From assembly GCA_009741485.1 (NCBI GenBank), contig CM019219.1, forward strand, positions 29,521,064 to 29,585,063: 64,000 bases of DNA, in the 5' to 3' direction. Shown piece by piece: positions 25,101 through 40,100 of this stretch (within the stretch, counting starts at the first letter, position 1; each line of letters begins with the position of its first letter). Below the pieces are notes generated by a model, which saw only the letters and a list, made by a program, of their open reading frames with translations, was not told where the DNA came from and did no database searches. Source of the stretch: Malurus cyaneus samueli. Its lineage: Eukaryota > Chordata > Aves > Passeriformes > Maluridae. A program made the position numbers and the translations under genes.

Positions 25101-28100
25101 TATTAAATATTAATTTTTATATTAAATATTAATATAAGAGAAATATGCTGCCATAAAGATTGAAATTCTAAAATTAATTTACTAAAACAAAAGCTATTTG
25201 ACTAGATCCAACTTAAATACTGACTTAAGTGTCTTACTTGGACAAAGAATGTAGTACAATTTCTCCCATGAAAATACACAAGGTTTTTGGCAGAATATAG
25301 GCATAGATTGATTATTTAGATTTAAGATAAAGAAATTAATAGAAATGCACTAGAGTGAACTTAAATGATGGTATAAAAGACTACTTAATTATAAAAAGAA
25401 AATACGTCAGATGTAATCTAAACTCTAGGAAATAATTTATTTACTCATTTATTTACTCATTTATTTTTTTTCCTAAATGAAATCCATCCTCTGATGATTT
25501 AGAACCTGATCCAATGCTGTTAAAATTCTTTCAGAAACCAAGTCCTTCTATTAACTAAAAAGGGAGTCAGAACTGTTGAAAACTAAAATAATCAGTCTTT
25601 CATTTTGAACTCCTTTGTATGTACAGATACAATATCAAAAGCAACCAGTGCTTGATAAAAGAATCCTTAATCAGATAGACTTATGCACTAGGTTGGTTTT
25701 TTCCATCACTAAGGAGAATTATACTTATTACAAATGTCAGCTTTTGAAATGCAGAGAGAAGACATTTGCAGTGTATTTGACTGAAAACCTCAGGCTGATG
25801 GCAAATCCTGTTGTATGCGATTTAAACTGCAAAGTCATAAAACACTCAAGTATGAATTGATTTATGGACTTTGACAAATGTTAGAATTTTTATAAAACTT
25901 AAGATCAAGAAGGTCTCAAACTTGGGATGTACTGCTAATTGTTTTGGGATGAATTGTGAAGTTTTCCATTCCAGCTCAGATTTGTCCAAATGTCAGAGGC
26001 TTTTTTTTTTTTTTTTCACATTCATCTCATCAGGTGTCAGTGTAGGGTTAATCCTGATCACTTGATGGCATCTCTAAATCACTCACCTCATTATGTTGCG
26101 AGGGAATTTTTTTCTCAGAATGCAGCTCTGACATCACAGTAGATCATCCTCAAATGATCACATGATGAATGACCAGGTGTGGGTATCATAAGTGTCTTCA
26201 TTTTTGCTTCGCTTCCAGTTGTCATCACACCAATCTGAACATCTGTAACTGAAGGGAGTTAATATGAGAACAGATGCTAAAACAAGTTCAAAAGAAAAAT
26301 CAGTGATCACAACAGTTTTATCTTCACTCCTGAGTAAGGCTTCCTCTGTTTTGAAGGCTGCCTTTCCTGGGAGCACATGTGGACACCAAACTGAGTACAA
26401 ATATCATCTCTTCACTGTCTGCATTATTTCACCTAGCAATAAAAGTTAAAAGGGTCTACTCTTATATTTCCATATATAAACAACCTAGAAGCAAAGAGGT
26501 ACCAATCTATACATTGGCAACAGTGATGATATATTAGTCAGAAAGCATGTCTGTTTTATTTTTCAGCAATTAATTATTGAATCTGTATCCAAGCAAACCT
26601 TGGTATTTTCATTACCTTACAGTCTTCACAAAATAGAAAGTAGCAGGGTCCTCAGTGAAACCAGCATAGCTTGCTCCTGCTGCTCTGAGCTGCTAACAGC
26701 TACAGCGGGGTTAATCCAGGCCATTCATTGTATTTGGTGCAGCTGAACTGTGAGATATTAGCCAGATATGGAGGCTGACTCTTACAAAATGCAGTTTTAC
26801 TTAGTAGTACATATCAGCTTAGATCAAGAGGAATTCAGTCCCAGAAGTGAGGCCAGGATTGACATGTAACTGAGACAGACGTAACTTAGGGACACACAGA
26901 TTCAAAGCTCCTAGCTCCAAATGAGAGAACTTGTTCTTGGTTACTATTTCACAGCAAACCAAAGCCAGTAAACACCTCCGTGAATGCAGCATCTCCTGCT
27001 GTCAGAACTGCAGCCAAGCATCAAGAAACCTCCAAGGCACCACCAGCTGGGGTCCAGACAGTGTCTGTACCTGTCCAGACTGTGTCAACACCAGCTAAAC
27101 AGGTAGGAGGGAAAGAATGGTGATTTAAAGGACTAAAAGCAAGCTCTTAAAAAAGTTTCTTCTACAATTTGTGACTGAGAACCCCAAATTTTCCAGTGTT
27201 TGCTTTGCTGTTGAATTTCAGCTTTGAGCCTCACAGCAATACAGAACCCAGAGGAGAGGCCCTGCCTCTGAGATAACCTGGCCAAGGGAAGGGCACCCTC
27301 CTCCCCTGGCTGCAGCACCGAGCGGGGGGAGCTCAGCCAGCACTGGGAATTCATGTGCATTCCCGCAGCTCAGACTGCACAGGATCCGTGTGCATTCCCG
27401 CAGCTCAGACACTGCACAGGATCCGTGTGCATTCCCGCAGCTCAGACTGCACAGGATCCATGTGTATCCCAGCACCTACTGCACAGGATCCGTGTGCATT
27501 CCCGCAGCTCAGACACTGCACAGGATCCGTGTGCATTCCCACAGCTCAGACACTGCACAGGATCCGTGTGCATTCCCGCAGCTCAGACACTGCACAGGAT
27601 CCGTGTGCATTCCCGCAGTTACTGCACAGGATCCGTGTGCATTCCCGCAGTTACTGCACAGGATCCGTGTGCATTCCCGCAGCTCAGACACTGCACAGGA
27701 TCCGTGTGCATTCCCGCAGCTCAGACACTGCACAGGATCCGTGTGCATTCCCGCAGCTCAGACACTGCACAGGATCCGTGTGCATTCCCGCAGTTACTGC
27801 ACAGGATCCGTGTGCATTCCGCAGCTCAGACACTGCACAGGATCCTGTGCATTCCCGCAGCTCAGACACTGCACAGGATCCGTGTGCATTCCCGCAGCTC
27901 AGACTGCACAGGATCCGTGTGCATTCCCGCAGTTACTGCACAGGATCCGTGTGCATTCCCGCAGCTCAGACACTGCACAGGATCCGTGTGCATTCCCGCA
28001 GTTACTGCACAGGATCCGTGTGCATTCCCGCAGCTCAGACACTGCACAGGATCCGTGTGCATTCCGCAGCTCAGACACTGCACAGGATCCTGTGCATTCC

Positions 28101-31100
28101 CGCAGCTCAGACTGCACAGGATCCGTGTGCATTCCCGCAGTTACTGCACAGGATCCGTGTGCATTCCGCAGCTCAGACACTGCACAGGATCCTGTGCATT
28201 CCCGCAGCTCAGACACTGCACAGGATCCTGTGCATTCCCGCAGCTCAGACTGCACAGGATCCGTGTGCATTCCGCAGCTCAGACACTGCACAGGATCCGT
28301 GTGCATTCCCGCAGCTCAGACACTGCACAGGATCCGTGTGCATTCCGCAGCTCAGACACTGCACAGGATCCGTGTGCATTCCCCAGCTCAGACACTGCAC
28401 AGGATCCGTGTGCATTCCCGCAGCTCAGACACTGCACAGGATCCGTGTGCATTCCCGCAGTTACTGCACAGGATCCGTGTGCATTCCGCAGCTCAGACAC
28501 TGCACAGGATCCGTGTGCATTCCCGCAGCTCAGACACTGCACAGGATCCGTGTGCATTCCCGCAGCTCAGACACTGCACAGGATCCGTGTGCATTCCCGC
28601 AGTTACTGCACAGGATCCGTGTGCATTCCCGCAGCTCAGACACTGCACAGGATCCGTGTGCATTCCCGCAGCTCAGACCATCTATGTAATTTGGCTATTT
28701 CTCGAGATACCAAATTGTAATTCTGCTGTTCTGGGGCAACTCTTATTCCACTAAATTAAAAAAATCTATATTAAATACTCGTCTATACTATAAAGTTTTC
28801 CAGGAGGAGAACAATTCCATTCTGTTTTCACTGAGTAGGATCAATAAGTTGATTTCCACCCTCTGTAAATGGTTTGATTTTGGAAAAGGGCAAGAACTAT
28901 AGTAGCAATCCCACACATGACTTGACTAACATTTCCTTATTAGCATCAATAAATATTTTGTACGTAAGAATTTTTAAAAGAAGACTATAACCCAGCAGAC
29001 AATATATATTTGCCTTCTTGAAGTATTAAGAAAAGATGTTACAATTCACTGCAGTAAAGCTTTTCTTATCATAATTAGCTGAGTAAAGCAATAAAGTAAT
29101 AACAGCATTTTTGCTGTTATCCTATTCAGGAAGATTACCAGCAGTTGTCCACACTAGAATTTCTGTTCATTGCATCAAGTATTTTGCTTTGGATTTCATC
29201 CACCAAAATCTCTTCTATGTGCAAAAGCACATTTCTCCTGTTTATGAAAAATGATGTCTGTACATCTAAATACCATCTTGGTTATGTTTTGCAATCTACA
29301 GGCTCAAAGCCCCACTAACTATTTACAAGGACTGGATGGAAGACCTATAATTGCTGCTCCTGTATTTACAAAGGTAATTTGTTCTATGAAATATTTGAAA
29401 AGTGGAAGTTAAATAACCGTAAAGAGAGATAAATAAAAATCAGCTCAAAAATTAAAAAAATAAAAAGGAATAATGCTTTTCCTAAGCTATTCAAGGATTT
29501 AAGTGACTTCATTAAATCTCACTGAAATCAGTATGACTTCCAGAGCATTAAGGCATTTACTGACTGTCTATTCATTTTCTCTATTAGATGTTACAGGATA
29601 TTTCAGCTTCTGAGGGGCAGCTTGTTGTTTTTGAATGTCGGGTGAAAGGAGCTCCTTCCCCAAAGGTTGAATGGTATAGAGAAGGAACACTGATAGAAGA
29701 CTCTCCAGATTTTAGGATATTACAGAAAAGTATGTTTCTTGTGTGATAATATCATGTCTAATAAAATCTAGGCAAGCAAAAAATTGCTAATATAGCAACA
29801 CTGTGAATTTCTTATTACAATGGTAATTTTAATTTTCAAATGCAGTCGAAACACCTGCAATTTTCTCATAAATCATAATGCTAAAATGGTGAAAATTCAA
29901 CAGAAATTCCTTAACTATCACACTAAATTAAACCTAATGAAACAGTCATAACTAGATGTGGATCATAGTTGCATAAATTGTCTTCAGGACACAATAAAAT
30001 AGTGTTAATACTCTAATTCAAAAAAACTTTTTGCACAATTTATTTCCTATTCATAAGTTCCTGAAAGAGTTCAAAAGTGTTCATACTGTTCAGTGGCTTT
30101 GACATACGTTTGAGTAAAAGGCCTGACTGTCTTCACCACCCCTAAAACAGAATTCTGGATCAAAAAGAGTATTCCATCATATTAAGAAGCTCAAGCTTTA
30201 TATATAGTGCTTAAGAAAAAGAAAATACTGGCAAAAGTTACCATATTCAATCTAATAATTCTGCTCTTCTCCCCTTTAGAACCACGATCTATGGCTGAAC
30301 CAGGTGAGGATCATCAAAGGGCTCATAGTTCTTTTCATTACATAAATGTGGTGATTTATCATCACAAAATATTAATTATTGGGACTTCATAATTTAATAA
30401 ATGTAATTTCTTCTTTTCCCCCTCTTCTATAGCTACTAGTGACATACATTTCACTGTAGGCTATTCCACAAACATGTAATTTCAATTAATTCTGTCCCTT
30501 TTGAGAAAAACATTTCCATTCTGCTTTGACCCAGTTTTAACTCAGGATCTAAATGAGCTAAAGATTAATAAATTTAATCTATGAGGATCCCCTGTACATG
30601 TGAGGTCCTGAAGTATACGAGATGATGTAGACCTGAGCTATTTTTATCTAGTTTACCAGTTAGGGATCATTGCATCAGATGTTTAGACATGTCAGCCATT
30701 CCCTGTGCTCCCTACCAGTGTAATGTGAGAGCCTCACATCAGGTGTTCCACCCCTGATATCAGCAAATCCTATAAATGTGGCTAAATCTGCTGATTTCAA
30801 GGATTGGGGCAGAATGTAAGCTACACCACATGGTTGGAGCAGAGGGGCCTCACAGGTTTGATTATTTCTCCACGAGAGATTCACTCTCCTCATTACTCTT
30901 TTCGCCATTAAAAATATGAAACTGCCCCTCCTAAGATGGAAAATTACTAAAGGAGTAATTCAATCTTACAGAATATAAACTTTTGTAACTATTCTACTTG
31001 CCCTATGTGAAACTTTTTACACCAAAAAGTGTCTTGAACACTTGTCTTGAAAAAGAGTCTTGAAACTGCCTCTGTCTGAGATTTAGGATGGAAAAAATGG

Positions 31101-34100
31101 AGCTTCTACCAGAAGCCACTGACACTGTTCTGTTACTGTCCAGTGGCATCACTGCTGAGTAATGTGAAGCAGTTTTTAGGGGATAATCAGCTAGGCACAG
31201 TTGTCACAGCTTCATCACCTGCTGCTCATTCAGAAGGAATCTGGATTTCCATGCATGCAGTGGTTGGCAAATCCCAGCAAGATAAACTAGATATTATAAT
31301 GTCTTAAAACTAGTTCTGTTATCATACTACTATAATAAACTATTATTCTCCTGTAGTTGATAAGAAACAATCTCTTTGTTGCTATTAGATTTTCCTTGGT
31401 GATGACATGAAACAATCATGGCCTTCTACAAAAGTACCCATAAAATATTTATCCTGTAGGGTTTTAGGAATCTTTATTGTAAAATGGTAGAAAAACAGTC
31501 ACTGAGTAGGTGAAGAACTTTTATCAGCCCCATTTCAATCCACTTTAGATGTTATTGTCCCTCCCCCTCCCAGCTACACAGCCAAACAAAAAGATTAAAA
31601 TCCCATCACGATTGGTATTTATTAGCGGTACTGCTGCTCAGACATGTCAGATACTGCTCAGACAGGAATGTCATAACCCCAGATTGACTTTTCTAGATGG
31701 AATATAATTTTTGCTAGCACAATTTTACTGACATATTTTCGGTTCCCAATATGCATCTCCACAAAGAAGTGAAAAGGCAACTTTCTACAAGCACAGTTAG
31801 CATAATCCCCTCTATCTGCAAATCTGCACTGGTATTTTTGAAAATCACAGCCTATATGGACATTTTTTGTATTTCTCTCCCTTACAGAGTGACTCCACTT
31901 GAACTGTTCCCAGTTAATTCTAATTAATCTTTCAATCTGCAAAGATAAAAATAACTGTATGTTAGTGAGCTGAGTTTGTGGAATACACTGTATTTTTCCA
32001 AATGAAATTTTAAGTTCTTGTAAGTGTGTACTTCATGTGTAAGGAAAACACAGGCTGCTGACACCTGTTCTTTACTTTCACTGGGCGTGCTGGAGCACAG
32101 AGGGTACCAGCTGCTGCAGACAATGCTGTTAACAGCTGCTGCACACAAAGGCTGCCAAAATTGATAATACTGATGGAACTAGAAACTAACTGAGCAAGGT
32201 GGAAGATCTTAAGGAAATCCCTCCAAAGGTAGCCAGGGTTTTGTGTATTTGCTCACTGCACGTTCACTTTAAATACTAATCCTGCTCTGATGCTTTGCAG
32301 AGGAGATTTGTACTCTGGTTATTGCTGAAGTATTTTCAGAAGATTCTGGCAGTTTCACCTGCACTGCAAGCAATAAATATGGCACAGTATCCAGCATAGC
32401 GTGCCTGACTGTCAAAGGTAAGAGTTACTTTGAGTCCTTTGCTCCCTAGTCAATACAAGCAGAGCAGGCTGTGATTTATGCTGTGTACTGTTGACTCCAA
32501 TGCGGCTCAAGTTCTGGCAATGTTCTTCATAACTAAAAACTGTGACAATTCGCTGGGAAAAAAAAAAAGTTTGTATTTCAAAGATTCTAGTGGAATTCAT
32601 TGGGGATGTCGCTGAAGATCACTGATTGATTTTCCAAACTGAAATGGTGTCTCTTTTCCCTCTGCCTTTACAATATTCCTTTCCAAGGGAATTTGTTCTT
32701 AAACAAACAAGGTCAAACAACTCAGTCCAACAGCTGGAAGGACATCAGAGTGAGTTTTTTGAACTGCAACTTTTGTGATTTCATTTCACTATGATTTATG
32801 GCATTTACATATCACCAAATTTTAACCTCTCCTCTTTCAGCACCTGAAGACAGCACTAACTCTGCTGCCCTTCACACGATGAGCTCCATCAGCTTTGTTG
32901 CTACTGAACACCAATCTCCCCCACAAACCCCTTCCAGCCATGGAGCAAATCAAACACCCAAACCTAAGCTTGAAGGTGTTCTTGTGAACCACAATGAACC
33001 CAGGTCAAGTTCCAAGGCTGGGCTCCGTGTACACTTCAAGCTGCCTGAAGATGAAAAGGGAAGTGAATCATCCTCAGAGGATGGACCAGGTGCTACAAAC
33101 CAAACCAGACCCAACCACTTCCCAGAGAAGATAAATGGACAGCCAATGAAAATAGCAGAGCCAACATCACCATCCAAGGAGCCTCCCCCTGTACTGGCTA
33201 AACCAAAGCTGTAAGTAAACAGAATTCTAATTCTCAGGAGCATCACTGATATTATTTAGCATTTATTGACCATGATTACTATTGCACTAGAGCAAAAACT
33301 CAAATGCACAATAAAAAGACAGTAGATATCACACGGCATTGGCCTAATTACCCATAATCTTAGAAAACATATTCTATGGAGCTAGATTATTTTTTTCTGT
33401 ATTTTTTTTTCTGTATATCCCTTTCAGGAAAAGTGCTCTCCAAATTTAAAAGGAAATTTCCCTTTGAAATTTTAGTAATTCCACAACATTTTCTGTTGCA
33501 GTCAAAAGGTGAAGCACACTGTACATATGCAGACAAAATAAAACCAGGCTCTTCAAACTTATCTCACACAATTCTGGGTGTGCAACTTTGCCCAAATCAG
33601 ACATACTCACTCTAACACACAGTACAGACTGGCAACCAGCAAGATGCTGTCATCCAAAAGGCCTCACGACTTTTATGTCCCACAAACGTCATCTCCTCCT
33701 AAAACTGATAAAATACTTGGAAATGCTTGATAATGTGAAAGCACTTGAACTAAAAAGCACCTGCATGATTAGAGCACTGGGAGCTCATGGGGAAATTTGA
33801 AAAATTAGTGTAGTTTTCCTGGAGGATAATTTATGGAATTCACCCTGAATTTTCTTCTTAAGAAAAGTGTTTTCAGCATGTTTTCAACCTCCCACACATA
33901 GTTTAACAAAAAGCATGCAGACATCTACATTTCATTTCTTAAATAGGCAGAAGTTGTACCTAAGGGCTCAGGAAGGACTTTAGAAAGTAATTCACTGGTA
34001 CTTCTAAAAGGGATGTCATTTCATAGCATGAATATTACAAGGAGAGACTTACCTTGTAGCAGAGGAAGAACTTGAAGCACAGTTTTTTTTAATTGTGTTA

Positions 34101-37100
34101 TTTTAATTAAAGTAAATTTTAATTGATTTAATTTTTAATTTAATACTTTCTGAGCTATAGTGAGTTTAAGGGGGGAGCAGAAGCAGTATTTAAGTTCCCA
34201 ACACTTGCATAAAGAAGAATTTCTCTCAAAACCCCTCCCAAAAAAAGCCCTGTTACGAAGGGTTGCTTTGTTATGCAATGTATATAGAAAGGGCACAAAA
34301 TCAGGCCCACACAACTACTAACTCTCTCTCATTCTACTTTATGAAAGCTTGAAATTGTTATCTTTATCTGCCTTTGATGTGATTTTTGTTTAGCACATTA
34401 TGGAAACTAATTCTTTTAACTAAAACCAAATTATGTTGCGTGTTGTGATTGGTCTCTGTGATTGGTCATGTGATTGATCCACATTTTCCACTTTTTATCA
34501 GCAGTTATTTAATACTCCATAGTTTATTGCATTTATTATCATTTTCCATATCCACTATGTCTTTTCTAGTTTGGAAGGGGAAAAGCTCTCCTGTTTTTTG
34601 TGTGCTGTATTTCCATAGACATAATAACGAAATAAACCACTTGACAAGGCAAAATGATTTTCCTTAATTGTAAAGTAAAAGAGCCCTGAAGACCTATCTA
34701 GTAAATAGCATCTAGAAAAAAAAACAACTGCATGGAATGCAAGTCCTCTCTGAATTATCCACTCCTGCCTGTCACTGAATGTCAACACCACCTAAATTAC
34801 GTTGGTAATATCTCCCATGGTGGATTATTACAAACCTTTATCAATCAAAGTGCCCGTTTCAGGACCCACTTCAGCAGGAGGTAAACAATGCAATCTGGCT
34901 TACAAACACTCATTTAAATTATGATACACTCAATCTTACTCTTGGTTACACAAGCAGAGAGCTACTAAGGTGACTTTGACAATTCTATCCCTTAAATATC
35001 TTCAAGTAAGATTTATATTTATATTTCACATGTTAAAGTCTAAAGAATTATCTTCAGTCAAATAATTTGCAGACAAAAAGCTTTTGTGCCTCTGGTAAAG
35101 GAGGGGAGATGAAGGAAAAGATTATTTTAGTAGCAAACTAACAGTATGCTCTTCTCACAATGTTAGAGAATATGTGTTGTAGCAGTTACCTGTCTCTTAC
35201 TGATCCACACGACATAGAATTTTTCTCTCTGAATTCATATATGGAAATGCAGCCAAGTGGCTCCTTTGGGGCTCACAACCAATTTTGTTCATCTTTCTTT
35301 TCCGTGCAGTGATCAGAGCCAGTTAAAACAGCTCCACAACCAGGTCTTGCTTGAACAACAGCAGGTGCATCAGGCATCTCTAAGAGAGCTGGCATTCAAC
35401 ACGACTTTAGTGAACTCTGCCACTTCACTGTACCAGCAGTCCACCTCAGCCCTGTACAAGCAAAGCTCAGTCTCTGCTCCACAAGGCTTTGGTTACAGCC
35501 GCCCCAAGCAGTTCCTGCCACCACAAACGCCCCCGCCGGCCAGCTCCTCAGGCACATTCAGCAACGTCCCTCAGGCAACTCCCAGAACAAATAACATGGA
35601 ACATTTCATTGGAAATCCTCCACCTGCCCAGTCAAGGTCTTCAGGAGGGTTTACAAGCAAAAATGAACAGTCTCTACCAAGCCCTAAAGAATCCGTGGTG
35701 TCTCCATTAACATTTCCGACAGCGAGCGTAAAACAGTTCCAGCCACAGACTGTGACTCCTGCTCCCATCTCCCCAACTGGACGGATTCAGAACCCAGTGG
35801 CTTTCCTTAGTGCTGTTCTTCCTTCACTCCCTACTGCCCCATCCACCAATGCCATGGGACTGCCCAGAAGTACACCAGCCACGTAAGTAGCAAAAACCAC
35901 CTGCACAGAAGCAGGGACAAGAAATACTCTAAGGAAACTAGGATGTGTTTTTCTTCAAGGTTTCAGTGGGGGATTCACTGAAATGCAAGTCTTTCATAAA
36001 ATAGAAAAGTGAGTTATTCATATATTCTGGTCATTTAATCTAACCTTTACATTCAGTAAAGAAAAGAAGGGATAATACCTTCTATAATTACACAGAATTC
36101 AAGATAGAGAAATTTGAGCATACAAACAGATATACAAGAATGTGGGGGCTCAGAGATTCATAAGACTGTACTAGTGCAAGAAAAGAGATTTCATCAGCTT
36201 GCAGGATAAGTCACTCCAAAACTCTTGGTTTACACAAGATATAAAACATTCACACCTATTGCAAGTAACAAGCCAAGTTTTACCGGTACATTATACTTCA
36301 AGTTACTTTTTTAGTCCAGGTAAATCTAAGAAATAACTTATGCAATGGTATTTTCCCGGTTGCAGTACTTTCTATACTTGAAGTCCCCCCCGAAGATCTC
36401 AGGAGAGTTAATGGTTTGCACATAAATACTTTAATTAACAGGCAGCATGATGTCTATGACAAAACAGCAACCATCATGCAAGCAAATAAGGATGATGATG
36501 TACTGGCCAGGTGGTGAACTTAGGAGTTCCTTCTGTACTGGTGGAGCTGAAAAGAATATCCCTTTTGTGGACTATGTGAACCCTGTATTAGCAAGACACA
36601 AAACTTATAGATTGGTACAATTATTTACTGTAGAACTCCAAATCCTGCAAAAAAGTAAACAATATTTTCCCCTTTTATCAATGGTACAGTTTACGGTAGT
36701 GATAGCCATCAGCAGGTCACGATCTCCTGACTATCCTGCTGATACTACATCAACCAATCTGTCATTACAACAGAAAAATGTGTCCCTTTGTCTATAGCAT
36801 TGCCCACTCTATGTGCAGAAGAAATTCTGCATCAAGCCAGCACTGCACCGCTACTCACAGACCTCTCAGTTGCCCGGCACAGGCACAGAATTGCCATCAC
36901 CCCTTGCCATGTGCCTGAAGGCCTTCCCAGCCCTGCCATCCTGATCAGGACACAGCATAAAGCTGGGAGGTTTTCACTCCAGCCAGCTCAAGCCTTTGGG
37001 CTGCTTCCACAATGCTGCAAGAGCCACCAACAACCAAGTGCAGCTGTCACCAGGCCCCTGCCACCCCTTCAGAGCTGGGCCACAAGTGCTCAAGCTCTGT

Positions 37101-40100
37101 TCTGTTTGCATTAATGACACTGAAGCCCCACAAAGTGCTTTCCTTTTGCTCACTGCTGCACATGCATGGCCACTTAAATCATCACAATATCCCTACCAAG
37201 CTGACTATTAAATATGTTTTCCCCATTTCAGCTTCCCTGGGTCCCAGCTCAGAGCTGAATTCCCATACAACTAGAGCTCCTCGCTCCTTGTGCTGAGATT
37301 CAAATTTAATAAGATCACAAAAGGTCAGGAAGGAACCTGAACAGTATCTGTGATACCTATTGAAGCTTCAGGTTTCCTTCTTGGCACTATCAATTCCAGT
37401 AATTCTGGTTACAAAAGGAGTGAGAGCTCACTGTGTCTGCAGAAAAATCACCAGTTATGCCTTTACCTTGAGCCCTTGGTATCAAGATCCCAGAATATTG
37501 TACACTTCCTAGCAGTGTTCTGCTGCTGTGCTCCAGCAGGGCACTCCCACAGTCTTCTGACAGTCTCCTGATGGTCTTATTTAAGAATTTAACTATTTTC
37601 AAACCTCACTGAAATTAAACAGACCACATTTATAAAATAAAAAAAAAAATAACTGTTAATGTTACATATAATAAAAGGGTGAGAGAAGTGAAGGAAAAGA
37701 GCAAAAGATCAATGAAGATGCGAGATAAAGATCAATGAGAAATTGTGTTAACTTTTAAATTATTGCCTGATGACAGTCAAATGTACACATTGTACACCTA
37801 AGGTAACACCATCACACATTTCTTTAGCATTTACCGTGACAACACAATTTTCATTATTAAATATAAATGGAACTTAGATGCTTATTGTAGCATTATAAGC
37901 CTTATTCTCTTTCAGACATGTGTTTTTCATATCTACTGAAATGAATAGGATGGGAATAGGATGCCCCATTAGATATTGCCAAAAAAAAAAAAAAAAAAAA
38001 AGAAAACCAAAACAATCCTGTATTGCTTTATCTTGTATGTAAATAAATAATAGGTTCCAGCATAATATATCATATCATACAGGTGACAAAATATATATAT
38101 ACTGGTTGCTGCATTTTAGTATCAGAATTTTCTTTTACTAGGCCAACCCAGGGATTAACAAAGAAAAACCTGAAGCCTCTGCCATTAGCAACAGATGATT
38201 CCATTCGGGAAAATAAAGCTGCACTTGTAAAGGACCTGGAAAGAAAACTGCATTTTAGAGAAGATGCTAATCAACAAACTGGTCAGCAGGTAAGAAAATC
38301 GAGTATTATTAAAATAAATTCCACTCATGAATAAGATATATTACAACATGGAAAAAAGGTGTTTGTGTGGGTAAGCTGCTAGACTACTTTGGAGGGGGAG
38401 TTTTTGTGGTGAGCACTGGTTTGGAACAGCAAACTGGAGCTTTAAACAGAAAGCATGAAGGATGCAGCTGTAGAAAACTTACTTTGGGACTGAGCAGCAT
38501 TTTTCATTTCTGTTCATCTAAGAGGCTTGCAGGAATGTAAAACTTCTTATTTTTCATGGAAATTTCTTCTGTGGAAACTTCTTTATTTTCATGGCTTTTG
38601 CTTTTTGCTTTACAAGTTGCTCAAGTCATTGCACAAATACACACATTCACATACTCTATTTTAAAACAAATAGTAAAGTAATGAAACTGTTTAGGAAAAG
38701 GCTTTTCTTTTTCTTTTGGTTGAACTAAAACGGGCTTTCAAATTTAGCATTAAACCTATTTTTCCAGATTTTTTTAACTATATAAATTGTCAGGGACTTC
38801 CTGGGAACTTTATTATTAGAATTTAGCAAAATAATAAACCTTTAACAAAGTTCAGGGAACTAAGTATCAGTTCACTCTTAACTAGAATCAATAGGGATTT
38901 GGGCACTGTCTATAAAACTGAAGAAGAAACAAAAACTGAAATAGGATTTAGAGGTTGAAATCACTGTAAATCAGGTTGAAGCTCTCTGAAATACCAGTAG
39001 GACACACTAAGGACTGCTAGATAGCTGTTCTGTGTGCAGGTGATTATTCTTCTCTCACTTTGGGCAGAGAGCTTTCCATAGCTGTCCCATCAGCTCAGGC
39101 TTAACAAAACAAAAAAGGGTTTACCCTCATCTGTCATCAACCAAAGAACTTTTCACAACATCCTTTAGCCCTTCTGACAGAGAACAATCAGAGAGAAGCA
39201 AAACACCACCGAGTCTCTGGAGCAAAGTCCCCTTTCTGGACAACTGCAGTGTAATCCCGGGGAGGTTTTTTTTTCAATTTTGCCATTGACCTTTCTTCCT
39301 TGGCAGATCCCACTGCCAAAGCACTTTGAGTAAAACAACTGGCAAGCAGTATGTTTTGCAGATGAATCACAAGTGTTACAATTTACACTTGCCATGGTAG
39401 TAAGACATTATTTAGAGAGCTACTGTGAAAACGAAATGCCAATCAGGCTTTGGAGTTAACTGCATGATAACCCCTTTAGAAACCATTGCTACTAGTGTCA
39501 GTCATCTGCTGACAGCAAAAGTTATTTAGACATTAATGTGCTATTCTGTATGAGACCAAACCTAAATCTTGATTCTCAAATTCCTCAAACACCAAAAAAC
39601 TTCAAAGCTGGCACTTCTCTAATTGTTACAGTAATTAGAATGCCAATGGCAATAAACTAAAGTCAATTTAAGAATTGCTCAATAAAAGTTTACTCATTTC
39701 CCTCTCAATTCCCAACTTTAATCCCTTCTGGTTTTACTCTTCTCATCTGAGAAAATCTTACTCCAGCAAACTCAAGTCTGAGTTTTCTTCTCAATGAAAG
39801 CAGATGTTATTTAAACACATGACAGAATGAACAGTATTTTCCAAAATTCCTGTTGCTTTACACTGTATAGAACAATATCATGAGAATAATATGCTGCAGT
39901 TCTGGATTCACACACATACATTGTCCTGCTTTTTCCTCTTATAGTTAACACTGAATTAAAAAGGAAACTTTTTCATTCCATACATAGCATGTCTGTATTA
40001 AATCAATTATTGTAATGGTAGGGAGAGGCTTACTCCCTTTCTCATAAATACCAATGCAAGTCTCCTCTGTGTGAGGTCACTGCATAATGGAATGCAACGT

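Noticed and set aside
27509..28557. Minus-strand open frames across the same repeat, and a CRISPR-like appearance
   Set aside because: The units are head-to-tail without unique spacers, differ only by small indels, and lie in a vertebrate intron. It is a minisatellite, not CRISPR or a gene.
27353..28754. Three overlapping plus-strand open frames of about 450 codons each
   Set aside because: They are produced by the minisatellite, whose plus-strand unit contains no stop trinucleotide. The three frames exchange the same peptides because unit lengths are mostly not multiples of three. The array sits in an intron.
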